Assembly: GCA_011391855.1 (NCBI GenBank)
Contig: JAABPT010000422.1
Span: 1-16,922, forward strand
Direction of reading: 5' to 3'
Length of the DNA stretch: 16,922 nt
Source: Burkholderiales bacterium
Lineage (GTDB): Bacteria > Pseudomonadota > Gammaproteobacteria > Burkholderiales > Burkholderiaceae_C
Below, piece after piece: positions 9,401 to 14,936 of this stretch. A program made the translations under genes and the position numbers. Within the stretch, counting starts at the first letter, position 1; every line of letters begins with the position of its first letter. The notes beneath the pieces were generated by a model. That model was given only the letters and a program-made list of their open reading frames with translations. It made no database searches and was not told where the DNA came from.

Positions 9401-9728
9401 GCTCCCACAGGGAACGGCCTGCCTCATCTTCCAACAGGATCCAGGTCCGAGGACCGGTGTGTTCCCAGCGCCGGTGCAGCTTGTCCACCGTCTCGTAGGG
9501 AAAGAAGGCGCCGTCGGGGTCGCGGCGGCCTGCCGTCAGCGACCCGGCGGTGGAGACGAAGGCCCAGAGGTCGCTGTCGCCCGTCAGGGCCACAAAGAAG
9601 GGAAGTACCACGTCGACATCGTCGATGCGATACCAGGTTTCTCCGCCCTCGTCGGCGAAACCGCCACCCGGTCCGGGCACTGGGTCGCGATCGCTAAGCA
9701 CTGAACGCGCTTGCGTGGACCTGGTCAT
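6408..9728 (-). CDS. Large clan GH-Q-like protein, probable cytoplasmic beta-1,3-glucan/oligoglucan phosphorylase (GH149/GH161/GH94-related)
   Basis: A 1106-residue protein without signal peptide or membrane segment. The N-terminal third looks like a beta-sandwich (FAFVSTAGSL-like strands, WKNLSSTRLRFREVHPSG, RVLDGLLNLMPPGVS). The middle resembles an (alpha/alpha)6 barrel with several striking motifs: FSRRHGDPSRPWNKFSI, GNWRDIFQNWEALA, IGYWGDHQIIYLLRLLE (Gly528-Tyr529-Trp530), RPEWNDANNALAGYG (Glu650-Asp653) and GRSGTMFGYEGLG (926-936). The C-terminal MTGQVKEEILTRWGELGL leads into a short beta-domain. From memory of clan GH-Q, a D/E-WND segment carries the acid region, and families GH149 and GH161 are about this length and act on beta-1,3-glucans by phosphorolysis. 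The GH81/GH17 neighbours fit that substrate. The family call is by motif and context, not alignment. The gene sits 91 bp behind the modular lipoprotein gene and probably shares its LacI-controlled promoter. The alternative is another GH-Q phosphorylase or an inactive relative. Confidence 0.65.
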   Translation of the reverse strand: MTRSTQARSVLSDRDPVPGPGGGFADEGGETWYRIDDVDVVLPFFVALTGDSDLWAFVSTAGSLTAGRRDPDGAFFPYETVDKLHRRWEHTGPRTWILLEDEAGRSLWEPFAPRLDGSAGRRSVWKNLSSTRLRFREVHPSGRLAFQYEWSSEAGLGLIRTARLQALQGSVSVRVLDGLLNLMPPGVSFEHASTMSSLADAYKWNESAAGGRLGLFTLYAQIWDRAEPKESFQALTAWHAGLPAGARSLLSAQQVGAFCRTGQVQAETLTRGQRGAWLVNFDAKLSPQAGAMEWHLVVDSPRSQVEAFELAQRLAAGGGTPAQIRQAVARNTAGVDELLARADGLQSSNDPMAAAHHRANVLFNIMRGGVFVDGTRFDRDDLLAFARQRHHAVGEQLAQAAAAWPAQLERETALAAARELGPQAERLVLEYLPLTFSRRHGDPSRPWNKFSIRVRDAAGRRVLDYQGNWRDIFQNWEALATSEPAYLGSMIATFLGAMTPDGYNPYRISRAGIDWEVPEPHNPWSHIGYWGDHQIIYLLRLLEAAQAHDPATLASVWDRALFSFADVPYRLKPHLQQVQHPKDTIDFDEAAHERAHARAARLGTDGLRVCGDDGLPALATLGEKLAVILLAKAGSLVPGGGLWLHTQRPEWNDANNALAGYGLSVVTLAYLRRFLVFLAALPAAQQPFATSAATLQALHRFGDLVRSTSLQAVHDATARRSFVDAAGALLDPWRTQAYRGSAGREPAVAPAGLLAALAHDLLPLVDASLHANRRGDGLHHSYNLVDFGGGAAEVAHLYPMLEGQVALLSCGLLTLPESVALLDALYASPLYTADRNSFLLYPDRRLPGFLERNRLDAEALALPITQTLLAAGRNDLLQQQSDGTVRFAPGLANRGDLEAAGADLGAALQPLAEAYDRVLNHHAFTGRSGTMFGYEGLGCIYWHMVAKLLLAVQERVFEAADAQAPELPALKDFYRRVRSGLGYHKDAASYGAFPADPYSHTPAGGGAQQPGMTGQVKEEILTRWGELGLRMQGGRVRFDPVLVDEAEIPDDGELSFTWARIPCRYRRGTTTRLRVLTERGWHDCPDRSFAPQGVQALEATIRFDEA

Positions 9729-9819
9729 GGGTGTCGCCTGTCGGAAAGAGCGGTTTGGCGAGCACCGGCCGCATCGCCCCGCTATCGACTTCGTGGCCCC
9801 CGAAGGCAGGCGACTGAGC

Positions 9820-12210
9820 TCACTGGAACTTGATGGAGCCGATATTCAGACCGTTGGGGTAGTTGTTGAGCGCATCCTGGCCGCTGAGGTACTGCACGTT
9901 GTTGCCGAGGACCTGGATGTGAATCTCCTTGACTCCGGCGGCCAGTGCCGCGGCGGCCGACGCATAGGCGCACGCCGTCTGCAGCGTGAAAGTATTGAGC
10001 GGCAAGGTGTAGGTCTGCACACCGCTGCCGCTGACGGCGATATTGCCCTTCAGCTCGGAAGTGCAGCCTGCCACCTCCGGCCCCTTCAGAATGACGGTGA
10101 AGTTCGGCTTCGTGTTGACGAGTTGGTCGTTGCCCCAGACCGAGATCTGCACGCTGTTGTAGCCGGCAACATTGGCCACGCCATTGCTCGGTGCACTGAC
10201 GTAGCCGCCGAAGCCCCAGGGCTTGGCACCGCTGTTGATGCCGTACCCGAAATAGAAGCTCGGCGTCGCGTCGTTCGCGGCCAGCCCGCTCCACCAGTCC
10301 TGCGTCACGACGCTGGTGTCGATATAGCGCCCGGCGTTGCCGCCTTCGACACTCTTCCACGGCGTCGGCGTCTCCGCGTAGTTGCTGGCAAAAACACCGC
10401 CGACGAGGTTGATCAACCCGGCCGGCGGGGTGCCGCCGCCACCACCACCGCCTGCCGCCGGCACGAAGGTCAGGTCATCGAAGAAGTAGGTGCTGTCGGC
10501 GCCGATCTGGGCCCCGGTCTTGCCGAAATTGGGGAAGACCGACGACTTGTTGTAGGTGAAGGCCAGGTTGAGCGCTGCCGTGCCGGGAACCTGATTGGCG
10601 AAATTGAAGGTCAGCGTCTGCCAGCCGGCCGCTGTCGTCATGGCCTCGGTCTCGACCGTGTGTGTGTTGTCGGCCGCGTCCTCCAGCTTGAGCCGGATCG
10701 GCAGGCCTGCCGCCGGCGCATGAACGCGCATCGTCATCGTCTTGGCGGCATCGGTGAACGGTACCGTGGCGATGGAGTCATTGGCGCCAGTCGACATCGT
10801 CGTGCCGGCCCAAAGCTCGGCGGCGACGGTCTTGACGACCTGCGCCACTTTGCCGGTGCCGCCGGCGGGGTCTGTGACGATGCTCGACGTGGTGCCGCCG
10901 AAGTCGGTCAGCTTGTAGGTCAACGCCGGGTCGTCGAATGTCACCAGCGCGGTGCCACCGCCACCGCCACCCGGGCAGGCTACGGCAAAGTTGGAACCGA
11001 CGAAGCTGAGGTCGTCCAGGTAGTAGGTCTTGGCCGCACCGACCTCGGCCCCGGTCTTGCCGAAGTTGAAGAAGATAGACGACTTGTTGTAGGTGTTGGC
11101 CAGATTCAGCGCTGCCGTGCCCGCGACCGGGTTGGCGAAATTGAAGGTCAGGGTCTGCCAGGCGCCGGCCGCCGTGGTCATGGCCTCGGTCTCCACCGTC
11201 TTCGTGTTGTCGGCTGCGTCCTCGACCTTCAGCCGCACGGGGATGCCCGCGTCGGGCGACCAGACGCGCGCCGACATGGTCTTGTTGGCGTCGCTGAACG
11301 GCAGCGTGACGATGGCGTCGCTGGGGCAGATCGATACGGTGGCACCGGCCCACAACTCGGCATTGGCCGCCTTGACGATTTTGCCCACTTTGTTGGCGGC
11401 ATTCGTCGGGTCGATCACCACGGTGGCGTCCTCGGCACCACCAAAGCCGGTGAGCACCGGTGGAGTGGCCTCGTCGAAGCTGACGATCGTGGTCTTGGTC
11501 ACTGCAACAGCCGTGTTGTAGGCCTGCTGGGCGGTTGCCACCAGCGTGTTGGCGGTGCCGCCGACATCGGCCACGGCGCCCGCGGGCACCGTGATGTCGA
11601 CATGGCCTGTGGCGTTGGCCAGCGGCGACACCACCAGCGTGGCGCTGGTGCCGCTGGCGACGGTGAACATGCCGGCCGTGCCGCCCGCCACCGTGATGTC
11701 GCTGGCGGTAAACGTGCCGCCGATGTCCTTGCTGAAGGCGAAGGTGAACGTGATGTCGCCGGTGGCAGTGCTGCCCGCCGCGCTGCTGGCGATGGTCACC
11801 GTGGGCGGCACGGTGTCGAAGGCTTGTGTCCTGGACGTTCCGGCGCCGGTGTTTCCCACCAGGTCTGAATAAGCCTTGTCGGCGATGCTGACGGCCAGCG
11901 TGCCCGCCGCATTGGCGGCCGGGTTCACGACCAGCGTGTACTGAAGGGCGTCGAGCTTGGTGAAGCTCCCCGGGGTACCGTTGCTCACCGCCACGTCGGA
12001 GGCGGTGAACGAGCTACCCACGTCTTCGCTGAAGGTGAAGGTGAAGGTGACGGCACCGACGGCCGTTCCCAGCACACTGCTTTCGATATTGATCGTCGGC
12101 GGCTGCGTCTCGGGGGGCGGCGTGGCGTCACCGCCACCGCAGGCCGCCACGACCAGGGCGGTGGCGAACGAGATGGCGGAGAGTTGCAGGTGCTTGGGGA
12201 GGGACTTCAT
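9820..12210 (-). CDS. Modular surface lipoprotein with Ig-like and tandem carbohydrate-binding-like domains
   Basis: A 796-residue lipoprotein with a signal ending VVAAC (Cys24). Then come a Pro/Thr linker, two bacterial Ig-like domains (about 38-131 and 134-233, sharing the TFTF(S)xDIGGTFTASD pattern), and two homologous modules of about 160 residues (241-405 and 421-583). Each of these contains ELWAG, RLKxEDAADNTxTVETEAMTTAA and YxDDLxF. Oligo-Gly linkers follow each (about 411-419 and 587-593). A different C-terminal module (about 597-796) contains FYFGYGINSGAKPWGFGGYV. No catalytic motif was recognised. The modules look like beta-sandwich glycan-binding domains often attached to laminarinases, so a role as a surface glycan-binding protein is inferred. 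The start at 12210 is chosen for the signal peptide; its ribosome site is weak. A LacI-type operator and a good promoter lie 65-111 bp upstream, and the phosphorylase-like gene follows by 91 bp. An alternative is a new lyase or hydrolase in the C-terminal module. Confidence 0.8.
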   Translation of the reverse strand: MKSLPKHLQLSAISFATALVVAACGGGDATPPPETQPPTINIESSVLGTAVGAVTFTFTFSEDVGSSFTASDVAVSNGTPGSFTKLDALQYTLVVNPAANAAGTLAVSIADKAYSDLVGNTGAGTSRTQAFDTVPPTVTIASSAAGSTATGDITFTFAFSKDIGGTFTASDITVAGGTAGMFTVASGTSATLVVSPLANATGHVDITVPAGAVADVGGTANTLVATAQQAYNTAVAVTKTTIVSFDEATPPVLTGFGGAEDATVVIDPTNAANKVGKIVKAANAELWAGATVSICPSDAIVTLPFSDANKTMSARVWSPDAGIPVRLKVEDAADNTKTVETEAMTTAAGAWQTLTFNFANPVAGTAALNLANTYNKSSIFFNFGKTGAEVGAAKTYYLDDLSFVGSNFAVACPGGGGGGTALVTFDDPALTYKLTDFGGTTSSIVTDPAGGTGKVAQVVKTVAAELWAGTTMSTGANDSIATVPFTDAAKTMTMRVHAPAAGLPIRLKLEDAADNTHTVETEAMTTAAGWQTLTFNFANQVPGTAALNLAFTYNKSSVFPNFGKTGAQIGADSTYFFDDLTFVPAAGGGGGGGTPPAGLINLVGGVFASNYAETPTPWKSVEGGNAGRYIDTSVVTQDWWSGLAANDATPSFYFGYGINSGAKPWGFGGYVSAPSNGVANVAGYNSVQISVWGNDQLVNTKPNFTVILKGPEVAGCTSELKGNIAVSGSGVQTYTLPLNTFTLQTACAYASAAAALAAGVKEIHIQVLGNNVQYLSGQDALNNYPNGLNIGSIKFQ
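10462..10950 (-). repeat. Tandem module copy B within the 796-residue lipoprotein gene
   Basis: Encodes residues 421-583, the second of two homologous modules of about 160 residues. Nucleotide similarity to copy A (10996-11490) is visible by eye, highest around 10594-10690 against 11130-11230, where most bases match, including the segment coding LTFNFAN and VETEAMTTAA. Copy B lacks the two cysteines that copy A has. Confidence 0.85.
10996..11490 (-). repeat. Tandem module copy A within the 796-residue lipoprotein gene
   Basis: Encodes residues 241-405, the first of the two homologous modules, sharing with copy B the ELWAG, RLKxEDAADNT, ALNLAxTYNKSS and FGKTGAxxGA motifs. It differs by a Cys in TVSICPSDA and by a Cys just after the module before the Gly linker. 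Confidence 0.85.
11512..12099 (-). repeat. Two Ig-like domain repeats in the 796-residue lipoprotein gene
   Basis: Two consecutive Ig-like units (about 11818-12099 and 11512-11811) with the repeated pattern P-P-T-x-x-I-x-S-S, then TFTFxFSxDxGxxFTASDxxV. Such units usually act as stalks lifting binding modules away from the outer membrane. Confidence 0.75.
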
Positions 12211-12274
12211 GGTGTCGGTTCCGAGTAGGTGCCGGCGGGCACGGTGGAGTGAGCGTGACAACGAACCGCAGTTT

Positions 12275-12288
12275 TGAAAGCGCTTTCA
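12275..12288. promoter_or_regulatory. LacI/GalR-type operator 1 (lipoprotein-phosphorylase operon)
   Basis: Perfect 14-bp palindrome TGAAAGCGCTTTCA with the central CG typical of LacI-family sites. It overlaps the predicted transcription start, 4 nt downstream of the -10 box of the lipoprotein promoter, so bound repressor would block initiation. It is identical to the copies at 14728 and 14852. Confidence 0.85.
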
Positions 12289-12292
12289 GCCA

Positions 12293-12321
12293 AGCATAGG
12301 CCTGCAAGACGGCCCTGGCAA
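12293..12321 (-). promoter_or_regulatory. Promoter of the lipoprotein/phosphorylase-like operon
   Basis: On the minus strand, TTGCCA (complement of 12316-12321; 5 of 6 to the -35 consensus) lies 17 bp from TATGCT (complement of 12293-12298; 4 of 6 to the -10 consensus). Predicted start is near 12286, giving a leader of about 76 nt. The same TATGCT box precedes the operator of the porin promoter. Confidence 0.6.
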
Positions 12322-12376
12322 GATGTGAAAACTTGTCGCTTTCCCTGATTCGGTGCGAGCGCTGGCGCGGCTGGCG

Positions 12377-14689
12377 TCATTGCGCCCGCCCCAGCGTGCC
12401 CGGCGCCACGTCCAGCACCTTGCCGTCGCTGAAGCGCACGCTGATCGGCGCCTTGCCGGCGTTGTAGGCCAGGTAGGTCTTCTTGCCGTCGGCACGCTTG
12501 AATACCGTGTACAGCGCGGTGTCGGCGGTCACCGTGAGGTCGGGCGGTCCCATCTCGTTCAGGCTCAGCAGCCAGTGCAGCGTGTGCGAACGGGTGTCGC
12601 CGCCTTCCACGCTGCCCCAGCGGTCCCACTGTGCCAGCCCCGCGGCCGGGTCGGCCAAGGCCATGTATTTGGCAAAGACGTCCTGCCAGATGTCCTTGGG
12701 CACCTGGCGCTCCCCGCTGCCGTAGCCCTTGCCGGCGCGCGACAGCCACAGTTCGGTTTCTGCAGGCAGCGTGCCCAGGCTGCGCTGGATGAAGGCCTTG
12801 TCGCGGCCCATGTAGGTGGACGCGGTGGTCATGGGCAGCAGGTTGATGCCCTTGATCTGCCGTGGCTCGTCGGTCCACCAGGTGTTGTGGGCATATTTGC
12901 CGCCGAAGAGCATGCTGACCTCGGCGCTCTTGGCCTTGTATTCGGGCGCGAAGACCAGGCCGTGCAGGTCGAACCAATAGTGCTCGATGGCCTGGACTTC
13001 GCTGGTATACAGCCACACGCCCAGGTCGCGCAGCGCGCGGTCGCCGTGCACTTCGCCCCACAGGATGAGGCCGGCCCAGGCGTTGATGGCCTCCGACGAG
13101 CTTTCCTGGTTGTTGCCCCAGGCGCCCAGGCCCACGCCCGAGGCCCAGGAGTGGCCCTCGTAGACGTCGAAATTGCGCAGGAACGGGTAGTCGCTGCCGC
13201 CGCGCTGGGTATTGGCGATGTCCTTCACGAGCAGGTCGACCATGGCACCCCAGCGGTCCTTCGCGGCCCAGGCCGGGTCGCGCAGCGCAATTTCGGCGGC
13301 GGCGCGGATCCAGTAGCCGTAGTGGAAGTGGTGGTCGTTCATCTGCTCGACGGCAAAGAACTCGTCGGGGTAGGTCACCATGGTGCCCAGCCCCTGGTCG
13401 TAGTGGAAATAGTTGCGGCTGCCTTCGCCCGAAAACCAGAATTCCATGCGCTCCTTCACCAAGGCCATGAGCTGGTCGCGCGCGGTCAGGTCACCCTGCT
13501 GCTCGGCCACCGCCGCCAGCTGGGTCAGGCGCGTCAGGGCCTTGCCCTGCCAATAGGCGCTGGTGCGCCAGTTGTCGCGGTTTTCCTTGTCCGGCATCAG
13601 CGCACGGCGCTGGCGCACGTCGGTCTTCAGCAGGTCGGCCAGGTCCTTGGCGCGCGGGCTTTCGCCCACGCCGGGCCAGTTCGGCAGGAAGCCCGGATAG
13701 GTGCGCTCGGTCTTGAATTCGGGGGCGGCCAGCAGCCGGATCTTGCCGCGCAGGCTGTCGTAGGCGGGGCCCAGCTTGCCGGACACCGTGGGGTTGTCGT
13801 GCCACTGGTGCGGATACAGGCCGAGCAGCGGGCCGTTGTCGGGGCCCTCCATGACGCGGGACTGGACCTTGAACACCGTCTCGACCTTGCCTTGCGCCTG
13901 GTCGAAACGCCATTCGGCCCGCGTGTCCTGGATAAAGGCGTAGGCGTGGCGGGCCAACAGTTGCAGCGTGGCGGGCTCGGTGTCGGGCAGGGCGGCCACG
14001 GCGAAATAGCCCTTGCCGGCCGGCAGCCGGCCCAGCCATTCGGTATCGGAAACCCGATCCCAAGCCACGCCGGTGGGGCCGAAGGCGGCAAAGCGCTGCG
14101 CGCCGACCTGCAGCACCAGCGAGCGGGGGTCGGCGCCGCTCTCGATGCGCTGGCCGGCGGCGGGCAACTTCAGCCGCACGTCGCCGCGGCTGAGCTGGAA
14201 GCTGGCGTAAGGGCTGCCATGCGCCACGGTGACGCGCAGGTCGTCGCTGCCGCGGGCCATGGAAATGTCGATGGCCCAGTCGCTGGCGCGGGCCAGCTTG
14301 GCGGGGCCGGGTTCGAAGGCGGCCGGCGAGACGACGATGGGGTTCTTGTGCGCATAGTGGATCTCCACGTCGCGCCGCTCGGTGGGGATCACTTCCTTGG
14401 CCGGCAGCGCCACTTCGAAACCGGCGGCCGTGGGGCGAAAGGTCAGGGGATGCGCGTAAATGGGTTCGGGCTGGGCGTTGAACAGCAGCGTGGAGTACCA
14501 CTGGTTGGTCTGCGCCGCTGTCTTCAGCATCTCCACGGTGCGCATGGGCGCCTGCGGCGGTCGGGCTTCGCTGCCCTTGGGTGCCAGGAAGTAGGTGGCC
14601 GCGCCGGCCTTGACCGGCTGCGCCAGGGCGCCGGGCCAGGTGAACGCGGCGGCCAGCAGGAGCAGGAGCATGCGGTGGATACGGCTCAT
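12377..14689 (-). CDS. Secreted endo-beta-1,3-glucanase, glycoside hydrolase family 81
   Basis: A 770-residue enzyme cutting internal beta-1,3 bonds of laminarin-, callose- or curdlan-type glucans by inversion. The signal peptide is residues 1-23 (MSRIHR, Leu/Ala core, cleavage after ALA). Early in the mature protein is the family's TNQWYSTLLFNAQPEPIYAHPL. In the barrel are NDHHFHYGYW (Asp452, the expected catalytic acid) and NNQESSSEA (Glu529, with Glu533 four residues on, expected base region); HSWASGVGLGAWG is nearby. Length fits a single-domain GH81 and no binding module is attached. The start is ATG 14689, with GAGG 9 nt upstream (complement of 14699-14702); extending to 14749 would cover the operator. 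The gene has its own promoter and LacI-type operator and diverges from the porin. Its 3' end lies 56 bp from the promoter of the next gene in the same direction, so it may be transcribed separately. Confidence 0.95.
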   Translation of the reverse strand: MSRIHRMLLLLLAAAFTWPGALAQPVKAGAATYFLAPKGSEARPPQAPMRTVEMLKTAAQTNQWYSTLLFNAQPEPIYAHPLTFRPTAAGFEVALPAKEVIPTERRDVEIHYAHKNPIVVSPAAFEPGPAKLARASDWAIDISMARGSDDLRVTVAHGSPYASFQLSRGDVRLKLPAAGQRIESGADPRSLVLQVGAQRFAAFGPTGVAWDRVSDTEWLGRLPAGKGYFAVAALPDTEPATLQLLARHAYAFIQDTRAEWRFDQAQGKVETVFKVQSRVMEGPDNGPLLGLYPHQWHDNPTVSGKLGPAYDSLRGKIRLLAAPEFKTERTYPGFLPNWPGVGESPRAKDLADLLKTDVRQRRALMPDKENRDNWRTSAYWQGKALTRLTQLAAVAEQQGDLTARDQLMALVKERMEFWFSGEGSRNYFHYDQGLGTMVTYPDEFFAVEQMNDHHFHYGYWIRAAAEIALRDPAWAAKDRWGAMVDLLVKDIANTQRGGSDYPFLRNFDVYEGHSWASGVGLGAWGNNQESSSEAINAWAGLILWGEVHGDRALRDLGVWLYTSEVQAIEHYWFDLHGLVFAPEYKAKSAEVSMLFGGKYAHNTWWTDEPRQIKGINLLPMTTASTYMGRDKAFIQRSLGTLPAETELWLSRAGKGYGSGERQVPKDIWQDVFAKYMALADPAAGLAQWDRWGSVEGGDTRSHTLHWLLSLNEMGPPDLTVTADTALYTVFKRADGKKTYLAYNAGKAPISVRFSDGKVLDVAPGTLGRAQ

Positions 14690-14720
14690 CTCGGTCGACC
14701 TCGGAATTGCGCGGAGGTTT

Positions 14721-14749
14721 ATCTTAGTGAAAGCGCTTTCAGCGCACAA
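14721..14749 (-). promoter_or_regulatory. Promoter of the GH81 glucanase gene
   Basis: On the minus strand, TTGTGC (complement of 14744-14749) lies 17 bp from TAAGAT (complement of 14721-14726). The spacer contains the whole operator palindrome, so repressor and RNA polymerase cannot sit there together. Both boxes are only moderate matches (3 and 4 of 6). Predicted leader is about 25 nt. Confidence 0.5.
14728..14741. promoter_or_regulatory. LacI/GalR-type operator 2 (GH81)
   Basis: TGAAAGCGCTTTCA, identical to the other two copies and placed between the -35 and -10 boxes of the GH81 promoter. Its centre is 124 bp from that of operator 3 in the same divergent region, close to twelve helical turns. 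Confidence 0.85.
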
Positions 14750-14819
14750 TCCGGAGGTTTACCCGCGGATCGTGCGCTTGTCGAGCGTGCCACCGCGGGA
14801 AAACACCCGTGCGCCAGGG

Positions 14820-14849
14820 TTGACTGAGTCGGCGACCGTGGCCTATGCT
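14820..14849 (+). promoter_or_regulatory. Promoter of the porin-GH17 operon
   Basis: TTGACT (14820-14825; 5 of 6) is separated by 18 bp from TATGCT (14844-14849; 4 of 6). Predicted start is near 14856, inside operator 3. This arrangement matches the lipoprotein promoter at 12293-12321. Confidence 0.6.
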
Positions 14850-14851
14850 GA

Positions 14852-14865
14852 TGAAAGCGCTTTCA
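14852..14865. promoter_or_regulatory. LacI/GalR-type operator 3 (porin-GH17)
   Basis: TGAAAGCGCTTTCA placed directly after the -10 box and over the predicted start site of the porin promoter. It is the third identical copy in the locus. Confidence 0.85.
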
Positions 14866-14936
14866 CATCTACTCGGTGTGGTCATTCATCCATGCCATCC
14901 GGCCAAGCCATGCTGACTTCGACGGGCACCTTCACC

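Noticed and set aside
9740..9765. Possible fourth operator before the phosphorylase-like gene (GGAAAGAGCGGTTT)
   Set aside because: Only one half resembles the palindrome and the symmetry is broken. No promoter boxes were recognised, so co-transcription with the lipoprotein gene is simpler.
9550..11868. Long plus-strand open frame opposite the modular lipoprotein gene
   Set aside because: It is Arg/Gly/His/Asp-rich low-complexity translation with no domain or ribosome site, crosses the gap between two real genes, and mirrors the repeats of the real minus-strand gene.
12353..14827. Long plus-strand open frame opposite GH81
   Set aside because: The minus strand encodes an unmistakable GH81 enzyme. 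The plus frame runs over both operators and promoters and has no recognisable domain.
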